DNA from: an uncultured Chlorobiota bacterium
GTDB lineage: Bacteria; Bacteroidota; Bacteroidia; Bacteroidales; JAADGE01
DNA: 33,677 bases
Direction: 5' to 3'
Assembly: GCA_947311265.1 (NCBI GenBank)
Contig: CAMZKQ010000022.1
Span: forward strand, 1-33,677
Shown here: positions 8,110 to 17,402 of the stretch, piece by piece
Layout of the letters: every line of letters starts with the position of its first letter
Numbering within the stretch: the first letter of the stretch is position 1
Position numbers and translations under genes: made by a program
Notes under the pieces: generated by a model
The model's database searches: none
What the model saw: the letters and a program-made list of their open reading frames with translations, nothing else
Told to the model about the DNA's origin: nothing

Positions 8110-11100
8110 TTATTTTTGTGCATTAAATTTTAATGTAAAGGGTATTTTTCGCTTTTCAGCCGTGCCGCCTTCGGGGGTGTAGTAGCCAACGGGCGATACA
8201 CTTATTACTTCTTTTTTTATGGCTAATGTTTTTGTGTTGATGTACCATTTCTCGGTAAAAATTAATGATTTCACTTCCTGCGGAATTAAGTAATCGTGCT
8301 GCTCTGAGCCTTGTGGGTAGCCACTGAACTCGTCGGCAATATAGGTTCTGGTGATACAATTTTTCTTTATTTGCACTGTATCTATTGGGTTGCCTGTGGA
8401 GTAATCGTAGCATTTTGCTTTGCCCGAAAATGCCCTTGTAAATAGTTGCTCGCTAAATTTTTTAGTATGGGCTTCGTTCCAAAAAAGGGGGTCAAAATCT
8501 TCGATATGTGGTGTATTCATATTTCGGTCTTCGTCGTAGGTGGTGTAGCCTATTTCGTAACTAATTGTTTTTAGATATTTCATTTTCGATTTATCTTGCT
8601 TTTTGGGTTGGATAATATAGCCTACTAGTTTGTATTTCCTGCTCTGCAAATCATCTTCGTTATCGTAGCTAATAAATGGGGAGTAGGCAAAAACATCTTT
8701 TTGTAGGGAGAATTTATTTTCGTCGAACGCCCAATTTTCATAACACTTAACACCCTCTATTTTAGGGTGGCTATAGTTCATCTTTCGTTCTTGGCTTGGT
8801 AGGGCACTGTAGTTTAAGGGCGAAAAAGCGGAATGGCTTTCAAAATCGTCCATTTGGAAGAGGGGTAAATTAGATGTATTGTGTGCGTTGTTATATAAAT
8901 TTTCAAAAGAAATATTACTTTCTCCTTCTACTTTAAACTCAAATTCTGGGAAATAGGAAGGTGAGTTTTTTGTTTTTTGTAGTGTTGTATTAAAAGGGGT
9001 TATTATTTCGGTCTGTGCGTAGCTTTTTTCATCTTTTTTATTAAGAAAAACAGTAAATAGAATTTTCTTTTTTATGGACTCGTCACTGTACGGTTCAACA
9101 TAATAGCGTACTGGCGATAGGGCAACTACCTCCTTATGAATCCGCATGGTATTTTTATCGATATACCAGTTTTCGTGGAAAATTACGGCTTGTATTTCGG
9201 CAATATTGTAGGGGTTTAGTGCTGTATGTTCAATAATATTACCTTGGTCATCGAATTCAAATTCGTCATCATAATATCCAATTATTTCGGCACTTTCGCC
9301 GAGTCGCTTGCGGGCTTCTTTTGTTGAAATTGCTTGCCCTGTTGTAAAATCATAGGCTTTTTTCTTGCCGGTAAGTACTGCATCGACTATCATTTTTTTG
9401 AATCGTTTTTGCGTTTGGTCTGTCCAAAGTGGTGCATTTCTTTGTTCGCCCGAAAGTGTTGCTTTTTCATTGTTTAACTGAAATTCGTATTTTATTTTTT
9501 TGAAGAGTTGCATTTTTTTCAGGGCTTTTTTCTTTGCCCTTTTGTTTTTGTAATCGTCGGATACAATTGTAAATGCTGGTGTTATAAAATGTGTAGCTTC
9601 GTCAAACATATCTTCTATACGCACTGGCGAATAGGCTTTTACTGTTTTTTGCATTGTAAATTTATATTCATCAAAATTCCATTTTTCCCAAAACTTAATG
9701 GCTTGTATTTCATTTTTATCTACCGAGAAGTTTTCTATTTGCACCAGCTCTTCAAAAGTATCTGGGTCGTATAGCGTGGTTTTATGCAGGTCTCCACCAA
9801 GGTTGTGTTCGGCGGTTTTAAAAGTTATTTTTTTTTGTTTTCGATGCTTGGGCAAGTAAGGTTTGTAGTTTGGGCTGTAAAGTAGTCCTCCTTTTTTGCT
9901 ATTCATTTTTTTTACAATTAACTTTTGAATATCAATATCATTAAGGCTTTGCGAGCTGTAGTATTTTGCCTTTCCTGCTGTTGGAGTATAACTATAGTAA
10001 TCTTCTTTACTGAACTTACTGTTCCAAATAAAATCATTGATAATGATTTCTGTGTTTAGCTTTGCGGTTTGCTTTGCATGTTTTTTTATTTTTTTTTCTT
10101 GAAGTTTTGAAATATAGTTTATAATTTCTGTATTTCCTCCTATAACTGCACTGTGCAAAGGGTTTTCTCCATTTTCATCTTCTGCAAATAGGTCTGCTTT
10201 TTTTTCGATTAGTAATTTTACGGCATCAAATGCCTTTGGGTTTTCTGCCACTATGTGTAGTGGCGTTTTGTCTTCGTAGCTTACATTACTAATGTCAGTT
10301 GTATTTACTAATATATTATTGAGCATAGTATAGGAGGATTTTTGCTTTGCTATGGCTATTAGCATTTCGCCATCTTTTTTTTCATTGCCTATTGGGCTTA
10401 GTTGTAATCCTTTTTTAAGGTAAAAATCTAAGGCTTTAAAGTTGTTGTTGGCCAAGGCCATATCTGCCAAATTTTTGTTGTCCTCATTAGTGTAGTTAAT
10501 ATCTGCCCCAGCAGATAGTAAAATTTCTAGAATTTTAATTTTTTGCTTTGTAATTGTAGCTATAGCAATAGGCGTATAATTATTGTTATTTTTGATATTT
10601 ACAGTTTGTGGCGAAAGCAGCAATTCACAACGTTCTGCTGAGATGGGCTTATGTAGGGCATAAAGCAAAGGCGTTTCGCCATTGCTATCCTTGCTGTGTA
10701 GGTCTGCCCCATTGGCAATTAGCTGTTCTAAAATTGCATTGCCCCCAGAGACTGAGGCAGAAGCATGGAGCAAGCTTTTTTTATCTTTTTTAGTTTCAAC
10801 TTTATAGTTTTGCGGATACTCCATTAGTAATTTTGCAATATCAAATGCTTGTGTTTTTATGGCTTTGTAAAGTGGTGTTTCGCCTTTGTTATTGGCTTCT
10901 GTTACCGAAACGCCAGCCTGAAGAATTAACTTTACATTGTTGGTGTTGGCACTGTATCTACTAATGGCATAGAAAAGAGCAGTTTCTCCGAGTTTATTTT
11001 TTGCATTTTTATTTTTGACTAAGCTAAGTAGTGCTGCTAATGATTTATCAGATTTATAGCTAATGGCATAATGCAGGCAGCTATTTTTTCCTAGCCCTTT

Positions 11101-12246
11101 GTTTAATACCGCTCCTTTACTTGCCAAAAAGGTAATGATTTCTGCCGGGGAATTGTTCTCGATGGCATACATCATGGGGGTTACTTTATCTGAAGAAAAT
11201 TGGTTTATATCTGCTCCTTTTTCTATAAGGTAGTTTATGATTTTAGGGTTTAATTTCTTTTTTATGTTGTAATAATTCCAGCCACAGGCACTATGGATTG
11301 GGTATATTCCATAAGGGTTTGTGGCATTTACTTTTGCCCCGCTTTCGACCATTAATTTTACTAGCTCCAACTTGCCAGACTCAATGGCCACGTTCAAAGG
11401 GCGAGATAAATCTATGCCCGTGTCCTTACTTCGTTTTCGGAGTAATTTAGCTAACCTAGGGTTATTATTTTCAAGGCTAACGTCCAAGGCACGCAGGTAG
11501 CTGGTATTAATATCTGCCCCAGAGTTGAGCAGAAATTCGGTAAATTTATACGCCCCCTTGTGGCGAGATGATGTATAATAAATTAGTGTAAATCCCTGTT
11601 TATCAGGCTTATTTATGTCTTTAAGATTGTTTTTTACTGCCTTCTTAAAATCTTCAAAATTACCAAATTCGGCTAAAAACTGGGGCGTATAAACTTTGTC
11701 TTTGAAGATACTTGCAATGGCTTTATTGCCATCAGCAATTTGCTTTTCGTATGGGGTTTGTCCCTTATTATTTTTAATTTTAAAATCTGCATTTCTGTAG
11801 GCAAGCAACATCGCTAATTTTCCTGCATACCGCCCATTTAGCAAGTGTGCGGCTGTGTTTCCGTTGTTATCTGCGAGGTTAATATCCGTACCTGCCGAGA
11901 TTAAATAGTCGGCAATAAATTCTTTGGAATAGTGGTAATAGGGGTCTTCAATAACTCTGTGTAAGGCTACTTTTCCATTGCCCGATTTTTTATTTGGATT
12001 AGCCTTATTATTGATAAGAAGTTTTATAATGTCGGTATTTCGGGCATGCTCGGTGGCTACATATAATAATGTTTCGCCATTTTTATTCAAAATATTAGCA
12101 GGTACACCACTTTCTATAATTTGCTGGGCAATATATAGCTGCGAATGCCTTACCGCCTCAAAAAGGCTGTCTTCTTTTTCAGGATTTTGCCCATTTGCCA
12201 AAAAAAAGAACAAAATTAAGTTAATCGTTAAAAGTATATTTTTCAT
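8110..12246 (-). CDS. Giant exported ankyrin-repeat protein with C-terminal GldN-like modules
   Basis: 1378 residues from the ATG at 12246. An in-frame ATG at 12282 adds 12 residues, but the shorter start places a clean signal peptide (MKNILLTINLILFFFLANGQ) at the N-terminus. Numbering below uses the longer form. Residues about 35-735 are roughly 17-19 ankyrin repeats (NGETLLYVA, KGETPLYKAI, NGENPLHSAV), which usually bind proteins. A basic linker follows (728-745). Residues 750-1390 contain four related modules. Each ends in a strand pattern of the form E-x-W-x-(I/F)-(D/N) followed by a conserved SP: 868-887, 1036-1058, 1181-1202 and 1344-1364. Modules 1, 2 and 4 also have GKxKxY motifs (770, 972, 1287), and module 1 is preceded by YDPDTFEE (838-845). 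Together these resemble the gliding/T9SS protein GldN. The protein is probably periplasmic or surface-exposed. Family assignment of the second half is inference. Confidence 0.85.
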   Translation of the reverse strand: MKNILLTINLILFFFLANGQNPEKEDSLFEAVRHSQLYIAQQIIESGVPANILNKNGETLLYVATEHARNTDIIKLLINNKANPNKKSGNGKVALHRVIEDPYYHYSKEFIADYLISAGTDINLADNNGNTAAHLLNGRYAGKLAMLLAYRNADFKIKNNKGQTPYEKQIADGNKAIASIFKDKVYTPQFLAEFGNFEDFKKAVKNNLKDINKPDKQGFTLIYYTSSRHKGAYKFTEFLLNSGADINTSYLRALDVSLENNNPRLAKLLRKRSKDTGIDLSRPLNVAIESGKLELVKLMVESGAKVNATNPYGIYPIHSACGWNYYNIKKKLNPKIINYLIEKGADINQFSSDKVTPMMYAIENNSPAEIITFLASKGAVLNKGLGKNSCLHYAISYKSDKSLAALLSLVKNKNAKNKLGETALFYAISRYSANTNNVKLILQAGVSVTEANNKGETPLYKAIKTQAFDIAKLLMEYPQNYKVETKKDKKSLLHASASVSGGNAILEQLIANGADLHSKDSNGETPLLYALHKPISAERCELLLSPQTVNIKNNNNYTPIAIATITKQKIKILEILLSAGADINYTNEDNKNLADMALANNNFKALDFYLKKGLQLSPIGNEKKDGEMLIAIAKQKSSYTMLNNILVNTTDISNVSYEDKTPLHIVAENPKAFDAVKLLIEKKADLFAEDENGENPLHSAVIGGNTEIINYISKLQEKKIKKHAKQTAKLNTEIIINDFIWNSKFSKEDYYSYTPTAGKAKYYSSQSLNDIDIQKLIVKKMNSKKGGLLYSPNYKPYLPKHRKQKKITFKTAEHNLGGDLHKTTLYDPDTFEELVQIENFSVDKNEIQAIKFWEKWNFDEYKFTMQKTVKAYSPVRIEDMFDEATHFITPAFTIVSDDYKNKRAKKKALKKMQLFKKIKYEFQLNNEKATLSGEQRNAPLWTDQTQKRFKKMIVDAVLTGKKKAYDFTTGQAISTKEARKRLGESAEIIGYYDDEFEFDDQGNIIEHTALNPYNIAEIQAVIFHENWYIDKNTMRIHKEVVALSPVRYYVEPYSDESIKKKILFTVFLNKKDEKSYAQTEIITPFNTTLQKTKNSPSYFPEFEFKVEGESNISFENLYNNAHNTSNLPLFQMDDFESHSAFSPLNYSALPSQERKMNYSHPKIEGVKCYENWAFDENKFSLQKDVFAYSPFISYDNEDDLQSRKYKLVGYIIQPKKQDKSKMKYLKTISYEIGYTTYDEDRNMNTPHIEDFDPLFWNEAHTKKFSEQLFTRAFSGKAKCYDYSTGNPIDTVQIKKNCITRTYIADEFSGYPQGSEQHDYLIPQEVKSLIFTEKWYINTKTLAIKKEVISVSPVGYYTPEGGTAEKRKIPFTLKFNAQK

Positions 12247-12612
12247 AGTCAAGTTTATCTTCAAATGCAATCTGTTTTCCATAATCCTTATAACACTGGT
12301 AATAAGAATATTACAAATCTTTTTAAATTTTCATTTAGGGGCTTATGTATTAAATCAAAAACCACGCCTTAAAGTTGCCATGTTAATAACTTTTTAAAAT
12401 TTCTTTTCGTAAAATAGGCTAAACTTTAATAAATTTAAAGTTCTCTTTTTTTAAATTTTTATTTCCGAAAAATAAATTTGTATTGGCATAATTAACAGTT
12501 TGTAAAACTTTGTTTACTGCATGCTTGTTTTTTTTCGATTATTCATTTCTTTTTTCTAAAAAATATTTAGTTTATGTTAAAATATTTTTACTTTTACACA
12601 AAAGATAGCTCT
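12247..12612. other. Divergent promoter region between the ankyrin and TPR-SpoIIE genes
   Basis: 366 bp of AT-rich DNA between two divergent exported-protein genes. It holds a plus-strand promoter match (12473-12480). No exact TAnnTTTG match was found for the ankyrin gene on the minus strand. I see no small gene, repeat or structured RNA here, apart from possible in-frame upstream starts of both flanking genes (12282 and 12574). Confidence 0.6.
12473..12480 (+). promoter_or_regulatory. Putative -7 promoter element for the TPR-SpoIIE gene
   Basis: TAAATTTG is an exact TAnnTTTG match, about 93 bp before the upstream ATG (12574) and 132 bp before the preferred ATG (12613). No TTG -33 element is evident. 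Confidence 0.4.
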
Positions 12613-14415
12613 ATGAAAAAAATTCAACTCACTTTATTAATCCTATTTTTAGGTATTTTTACAGCCTCGGCACAGCCGGGTTATATAAAAGCTCTTGAAA
12701 AATCTATAGAAACTGCAAACAATACCGAAAAGCTAGTTATTTTAGAAAAACTATCTGAATTTTATTTGGATTATGATATTACTATTGCCATAAAATATGC
12801 CGGTGTTGGGCTAAAAATATCAAAGAAAGAAAAAGCAGACGACAAAGTACAAGCTAGTTTTTACAATAAATTAGGGGCGGCTTACTATTACAACGGAAAA
12901 TATCGAAAATCATTAAGGTATTACGAAAAAGAATTATTTTTAATTCAGAAGGACGGCAAACCTAAGGAAACAATAAAGGCACTTTATAATATAGCCGTTT
13001 TGTATCAAAAATCTAAAAAATATAGAAAAGCAGCTAAGTACTTTGAACTCAGCTACGAAAAAGCACAAGAATTAAAGTCGAAAGACCTAATTATGCACAA
13101 CCTAAAAGCCCTCTATGAAGTGTACGAACAGTGGGGTAAAGATGGGAAATCTTTAAAATACCTACAAGCCTATATCGCCTTAAAAGACAAACAGTTTAAA
13201 AAAACAGAAACTAATGTAAGCATTCTTCGTAAAAAGTACAAAAAAGAAAAAGCACTTAGGCAAACTACTGAAAACCTATTAGATGTTACTGAAAGCAAGT
13301 TAAACGTATCTGAAAATGATAAAAAAGAACTGACCGAAGACACCTTAAGAAAAGCCAACAAAATAGAGCTACTTGCCCTAGAAAAGAAAATGGCAGAGAA
13401 ATTAGATGCACAAGAAGAGGCTATAAATAGTGCAAACGTAATGCTGCACAAAGCCCAATCGGACAGGAAAGCAATACAATTTTCGCTTTTAGGATTAGTT
13501 ACTTTTTTAGTACTGGCTGCTGGGGTTTGGTTATTTTACCTGTATCGCCAAAAGCGAAAAGCGAATGATATTTTGCTAATTCAAAAAGAGGAAATTGAAG
13601 AAAAAACAGTAGAACTTACTGCGGTAAATGTAGAGCTGGAAGAGAAAAACACACAAATTATTGATAGCATAAATTATGCTAGGCGTATCCAAGATTCTAT
13701 TCTGATTCCAGAAGATCAAATTAAACAGCATTTGCCCGAAACATTTATTTATTACCAACCAAAAGATATTGTAAGTGGGGATTTTTATTGGTTCTCCGAA
13801 GTGAACGGTAAATTTATATTAGCCGCAATAGATTGTACTGGGCATGGCGTTCCTGGGGCATTTATGTCCATGATTGGGAATACGCTTTTAAACGAAATTG
13901 TAAACGAAAAAAACATAACAAAGCCCGATGAAATCTTAGCCCATTTGCACGAAGGGGTAATGGTATCCTTGCAACAAAATACAGGTCGGTTTGAAGCCGA
14001 AGACGGCATGGATATGTCCTTATGCACGATTGATCCTAAGCTAAAACGCTTTCAGTTTGCAGGGGCAAAAAACCACCTTTACGTTATCCAAGGCGAACGC
14101 CTAAAGGTACTGAAAGCCAACCACCACTCCATTGGTGGTCGCCCTTTGCGGGACGACATTGAAGTTTCCTTTACTTCCTACGATTTTATGTATGACGATA
14201 ACACCTCAATTTACATGATGTCTGATGGCTATATGGATCAATTTGGCGGTTTGCAGGACACCAAATTTAACTCCAAACGCTTCAAGCAAATGTTACTCGA
14301 TAATTGCAAACTGCCTATGGCAGAACAAAAAGATATAATTAAAAAGCAGCTCAACGACTGGAAAGGCGATAAAGCTCAAATTGATGATATTTTAGTTTTG
14401 GGGGTCAAGCTCTAA
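12613..14415 (+). CDS. Membrane TPR protein with C-terminal SpoIIE/PP2C-type serine phosphatase
   Basis: 600 residues from ATG 12613, which gives a proper signal peptide (MKKIQLTLLILFLGIFTASA). An ATG at 12574 adds 13 residues that would precede it. Numbering uses the longer form. Periplasmic TPR-like helices occupy about 40-205 (for example KLGAAYYYNGKYRKSLRYYEKE). A coiled coil follows (about 215-298), then one transmembrane helix (about 301-323), a second coiled coil (330-365) and the cytoplasmic phosphatase domain (393-613). Metal-binding acidic residues are present: SGDFYW (Asp403), AAIDCTGHG (Asp420), MSDG (Asp551) and QIDD (604-605). Such proteins sense an envelope signal and dephosphorylate anti-sigma-factor-antagonist-like partners. 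No STAS or RsbW-like partner is encoded nearby. The architecture is common in Bacteroidota. Confidence 0.93.
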   Translation: MKKIQLTLLILFLGIFTASAQPGYIKALEKSIETANNTEKLVILEKLSEFYLDYDITIAIKYAGVGLKISKKEKADDKVQASFYNKLGAAYYYNGKYRKSLRYYEKELFLIQKDGKPKETIKALYNIAVLYQKSKKYRKAAKYFELSYEKAQELKSKDLIMHNLKALYEVYEQWGKDGKSLKYLQAYIALKDKQFKKTETNVSILRKKYKKEKALRQTTENLLDVTESKLNVSENDKKELTEDTLRKANKIELLALEKKMAEKLDAQEEAINSANVMLHKAQSDRKAIQFSLLGLVTFLVLAAGVWLFYLYRQKRKANDILLIQKEEIEEKTVELTAVNVELEEKNTQIIDSINYARRIQDSILIPEDQIKQHLPETFIYYQPKDIVSGDFYWFSEVNGKFILAAIDCTGHGVPGAFMSMIGNTLLNEIVNEKNITKPDEILAHLHEGVMVSLQQNTGRFEAEDGMDMSLCTIDPKLKRFQFAGAKNHLYVIQGERLKVLKANHHSIGGRPLRDDIEVSFTSYDFMYDDNTSIYMMSDGYMDQFGGLQDTKFNSKRFKQMLLDNCKLPMAEQKDIIKKQLNDWKGDKAQIDDILVLGVKL

Positions 14416-14448
14416 AAGCTGAAAATAAAAATGATAAAATCATTGGCT

Positions 14449-15048
14449 TTACTTAAAGAAATTTTCATTTAGCCAAGTTCTGCTTTGTTTTTGTTCGGCA
14501 TTTTCCACACTATCCTCCTTCTTAGTTTCCTCCATATCATAATTTCCATAAAGCATATTGTGCATTTCCTTTAGGATAAAAAGCAACCTAGGGCCCCAGA
14601 TGTGCTGGAAATTTTGGAGGCACTCCCAAAGCCCTTCGTTGATGGCCTCCAAGTTGGCAAACTCATAAAGTTGCACAAAATCTTTACAATCTTGGTAAAT
14701 ATCGGCAAAGCATTCCGATAGGCTCACGCTCACGGCTTCCTCTTGATTTAAAGGCTCGTAGAGTTCCGAAAAAATTTCTTTTTCACCCAGTTTTTCTGAA
14801 ACAGTAGCCTTTACAAAAAGCCAATCTTCCTCGCTTACAAATTTTTCGGTACCCTCCTCGCTAATATTTTGTGGTTCTTGCAAAGTTAAAGCTTTAAGGT
14901 ACAGTAAGCTAAGCAAACTTTGAGCGTTTTGAATAAAATCTTTCCTAAGCTGCTGGCTTGTATTTTCGACCAATGTGCAGTACTCATTAGCTACTGCTAC
15001 AAACTCAATGGTTTGTTTTGAGTATATTAAATCTCTTAGTTCGCCCAT
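14449..15048 (-). CDS. DUF5063-like protein of unknown function
   Basis: 199 residues from ATG at 15048. The frame can be extended to a TTG at 15075, but a -7 promoter element overlaps that codon, so the transcript should start inside the extension and the ATG is preferred. The protein is acidic, soluble and helical, with no signal peptide. The N-terminal stretch around TIEFVAVANEYC and the SEEDWLFVKATVSEKLGE block resemble DUF5063, a family seen mainly in Bacteroidota; this assignment is from memory. The function is unknown. It is convergent with the SpoIIE gene (33 bp apart, no clear terminator) and downstream of serA, but has its own promoter, so co-regulation with serine synthesis is not implied. 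Confidence 0.8.
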   Translation of the reverse strand: MGELRDLIYSKQTIEFVAVANEYCTLVENTSQQLRKDFIQNAQSLLSLLYLKALTLQEPQNISEEGTEKFVSEEDWLFVKATVSEKLGEKEIFSELYEPLNQEEAVSVSLSECFADIYQDCKDFVQLYEFANLEAINEGLWECLQNFQHIWGPRLLFILKEMHNMLYGNYDMEETKKEDSVENAEQKQSRTWLNENFFK

Positions 15049-15072
15049 ATTTTTTACTGTTTTTATTCTTGG

Positions 15073-15103
15073 CAAAAGTATTTAAAATCTTCAAAACAGG
15101 CAA
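15073..15103 (-). promoter_or_regulatory. Promoter of the DUF5063-like gene
   Basis: The minus strand has TACTTTTG (15073-15080), an exact TAnnTTTG match, with TTG (15101-15103) 20 bp upstream as a -33 element. The -7 element ends 25 bp before the ATG at 15048, leaving a leader of roughly 18 nt. This decides the start codon. Confidence 0.6.
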
Positions 15104-15195
15104 GAATAAAATCATCACCCCAAACTTGAGACAAAATGCGTAAACGCTAGTTTAGCTTTGTATTTGTAAAAAAGCTAACGGCTGTGCTAAAAGCA

Positions 15196-16119
15196 TTAAT
15201 TTACCTTAAAAGTGGTATCGCCATTATCAAAGAAATTGATTATCTGCGAAACGGCTGCGACACCAGCATTAATATTTGCCTCGGCAGTTTGTGCCCCCAT
15301 TTTTTTAGGGGTAAAGAATACTCTATCAGGAAATTCTTGTTCAAATTTTGCCCGATTAGCTGGGGCAATATCCGAGATGTAAATAAAATCATCTCTTTCA
15401 TTCATTAACTTTAACAACTCCTCCTCGTTTATCACTTCCTTTCTTGCCGTATTTACAAGCACCGCATTTTCGGGCATTTGCGAAAGCAACTCATAATCAA
15501 TGGACTTTACAGTATCTATATTGGCAGGTATATTTAGCGAAATATATTGGCACGAGTGATATAAATCTTCTGCCGAATCCATTGCTTTTACGTTATCCAT
15601 TTCAATTTTTTCTTGTGGGACAAAAGCATCAAAAGCACGCACATCCGTATCAAAACCTTGAGCAATTCGAGCTACATTTCGCCCCACATTGCCATAGGCA
15701 TGTATGCCTAGTTTCTTACCTTTCAGTTCAATGCCTGCTTTAGCACTAAATTTGTTGCGTGCCATATAGCACATCATACCAAAGGCCAGTTCGGCAACCG
15801 CATTAGAGTTTTGCCCAGGCGTATTCATGGCCACAATGCCACAATCTGTGGCTACTTTACAATCAATATTATCGTAACCAGCACCTGCCCGCACAACAAT
15901 TTTCAGTTTGCCTTTTACAGCTTCAAGCACTTCTTTATCCGCCTTATCGCTACGGATTATCATGCCATCTGCAGCTTTTGCAGCATCAATTAGCTGTTGC
16001 TTATCGGTATAATTTTCGAGTAATGTAAATTGAAAATCAGACTCTTCGGCAAGCTCTTGCATCTTAATTATTGCTGCCGGAGCAAATGGTTTTTCTGTTG
16101 CAACCAGAATATTTTTCAT
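15196..16119 (-). CDS. serA: D-3-phosphoglycerate dehydrogenase, short lysine-type
   Basis: 307 residues, without the C-terminal ACT/ASB domains of long SerA. It oxidises 3-phosphoglycerate to 3-phosphohydroxypyruvate, the first step of serine synthesis, in the cytoplasm. The substrate-domain motif is VVRAGAGYDNID (75-86). The NAD-binding loop is HAYGNVGR (140-147). Catalytic Arg226 is in VNTAR. The usual catalytic His is replaced: the motif reads TPKKMGAQT (270-278), placing Lys272 where His normally sits. This matches the short type III lysine class described for the Entamoeba histolytica enzyme, and I recall the same motif in Bacteroides SerA. It follows serC by 57 bp and is probably co-transcribed. 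Without an ACT domain, allosteric serine inhibition of the classic kind is unlikely. Confidence 0.93.
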   Translation of the reverse strand: MKNILVATEKPFAPAAIIKMQELAEESDFQFTLLENYTDKQQLIDAAKAADGMIIRSDKADKEVLEAVKGKLKIVVRAGAGYDNIDCKVATDCGIVAMNTPGQNSNAVAELAFGMMCYMARNKFSAKAGIELKGKKLGIHAYGNVGRNVARIAQGFDTDVRAFDAFVPQEKIEMDNVKAMDSAEDLYHSCQYISLNIPANIDTVKSIDYELLSQMPENAVLVNTARKEVINEEELLKLMNERDDFIYISDIAPANRAKFEQEFPDRVFFTPKKMGAQTAEANINAGVAAVSQIINFFDNGDTTFKVN

Positions 16120-16176
16120 TAGCGTAATGTTTTGGGGTTAAGTTATTTTTTTATAAAGATTATTTGCACATAAATT

Positions 16177-17238
16177 TTAGCTATTTTTCTTTTCAAACTC
16201 TTGCATTGTGGCAATAAGTGCTTCCACACTTTCTTTGGATAGTGCATTGTAAGTCGAAGCTCGGAAGCCTCCTACCGAACGGTGGCCTTTAATCCCCACC
16301 ATTTGTTGTGCGGTGGCAAAAGCTAAAAAGTCTGCCTCTAAGTCTTTATATTGCTCTTCCATTACAAAACAAATATTCATTAGCGAGCGGTCTTCTTTGG
16401 CTACTGTGCCTTTAAAGAGTGGGTTACGGTCAATCTCGGCATAAAGCAAATTGGCTTTTTCTGTATTCAACTTGTACATCGCCGCTACACCGCCGTTGGT
16501 TTTAATCCATTTTAGAGTTTGCAAGGCCGTAAAAATAGGAATTACAGGTGGCGTATTGAACATTGAGTTTTTAGTTACAAATGTTCTATAGTCCAGCATC
16601 GTTGGGATTTTATGGTCCACTTGCCCTAAAACTTCGTCTTTAACAATAACAAAAGTAAGCCCAGCTGGTGCAAGGTTTTTTTGAGCACCACCATATATAA
16701 TGGCATATTTAGAAATATCAATAGGGCGGCTAAATATATCGGAAGACATATCCGCCACTAGCGGCACACCAAAGTCCATATCTTCATGGTACTCAGTACC
16801 ATATATCGTATTATTTGTGGTGATATGCACATAATCGGTATCCTTATGTACCTCTATACCTTTGGGCAAAGAGAAAAAATCTGGATTTTTAATTTCGACC
16901 ACATCGCCAAATAATTTTGCTTCTTTTAGTGCCTTTGCTGACCAAGTGCCAGTGTTTACATATACTGCCCTTTTCTTCATTAAATTAAATGGCACTAGTG
17001 CAAACTGCGTGCTTGCCCCACCGCCCATAAAAAGTACAGAATATCCTTGGGGGATATTCAAAAGCTCTTTAAATAGAGCAATTGCTTCGTTAATAACGGC
17101 ATCAAATTCTTTGGAACGGTGCGACACCGAGGCCAAAGAAAGCCCTGTTCCAGAAAAATCTTTTAACGCCTCAATAGTTGCATCAATTGCCTCTTGAGGA
17201 AGAATTGAAGGGCCTGCATAAAAATTATGTTTTTTCAT
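16177..17238 (-). CDS. serC: Phosphoserine aminotransferase
   Basis: 353 residues, the normal length for SerC. It is a PLP enzyme converting 3-phosphohydroxypyruvate and glutamate to phosphoserine and 2-oxoglutarate. The N-terminus NFYAGPSILP is the SerC hallmark. HRSKEF (40-45), the phosphate-binding GGGASTQF (72-79) and the PLP lysine in YGGAQKN (Lys187) are all present. It is the first gene of a serC-serA pair, which together supply two of the three steps from glycolysis to serine; serB is not in the window. The 164-bp gap upstream separates it from the dihydropyrimidinase gene. A near-consensus CACTTTTG occurs in that gap on the minus strand, but no exact promoter match was seen. Confidence 0.96.
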   Translation of the reverse strand: MKKHNFYAGPSILPQEAIDATIEALKDFSGTGLSLASVSHRSKEFDAVINEAIALFKELLNIPQGYSVLFMGGGASTQFALVPFNLMKKRAVYVNTGTWSAKALKEAKLFGDVVEIKNPDFFSLPKGIEVHKDTDYVHITTNNTIYGTEYHEDMDFGVPLVADMSSDIFSRPIDISKYAIIYGGAQKNLAPAGLTFVIVKDEVLGQVDHKIPTMLDYRTFVTKNSMFNTPPVIPIFTALQTLKWIKTNGGVAAMYKLNTEKANLLYAEIDRNPLFKGTVAKEDRSLMNICFVMEEQYKDLEADFLAFATAQQMVGIKGHRSVGGFRASTYNALSKESVEALIATMQEFEKKNS

Positions 17239-17402
17239 TTTGATAAATTTAAAGGTCTTTGTTTTGATTTAAGAAGTAATTATCAATTAGGTGCAAAAGT
17301 GCAAAAAAAAACTTAGTTTAATATGTTTTCTAACTGCTTTTATTGTTTTTTTTATCTTTCTTTAATTTTGTGCCAAGCCTGTTCTAAGTGGGGCAAAAAG
17401 TG

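Noticed and set aside
14416..14448. Small AATGAT/ATCATT inverted repeat between the SpoIIE and DUF5063-like genes
   Set aside because: Six A/T-rich pairs with a 2-bp centre and no T run; too weak to call a terminator.
15145..15180. Imperfect hairpin (GTTTAGCTT / AAGCTAAC) downstream of serA
   Set aside because: The stem is interrupted and no T run follows on the minus strand, so a serA terminator is not supported.
17363..17370. Plus-strand TAATTTTG promoter match between serC and the amidohydrolase gene
   Set aside because: No plus-strand gene follows; both neighbours are on the minus strand, so it is taken as a chance match in AT-rich DNA.
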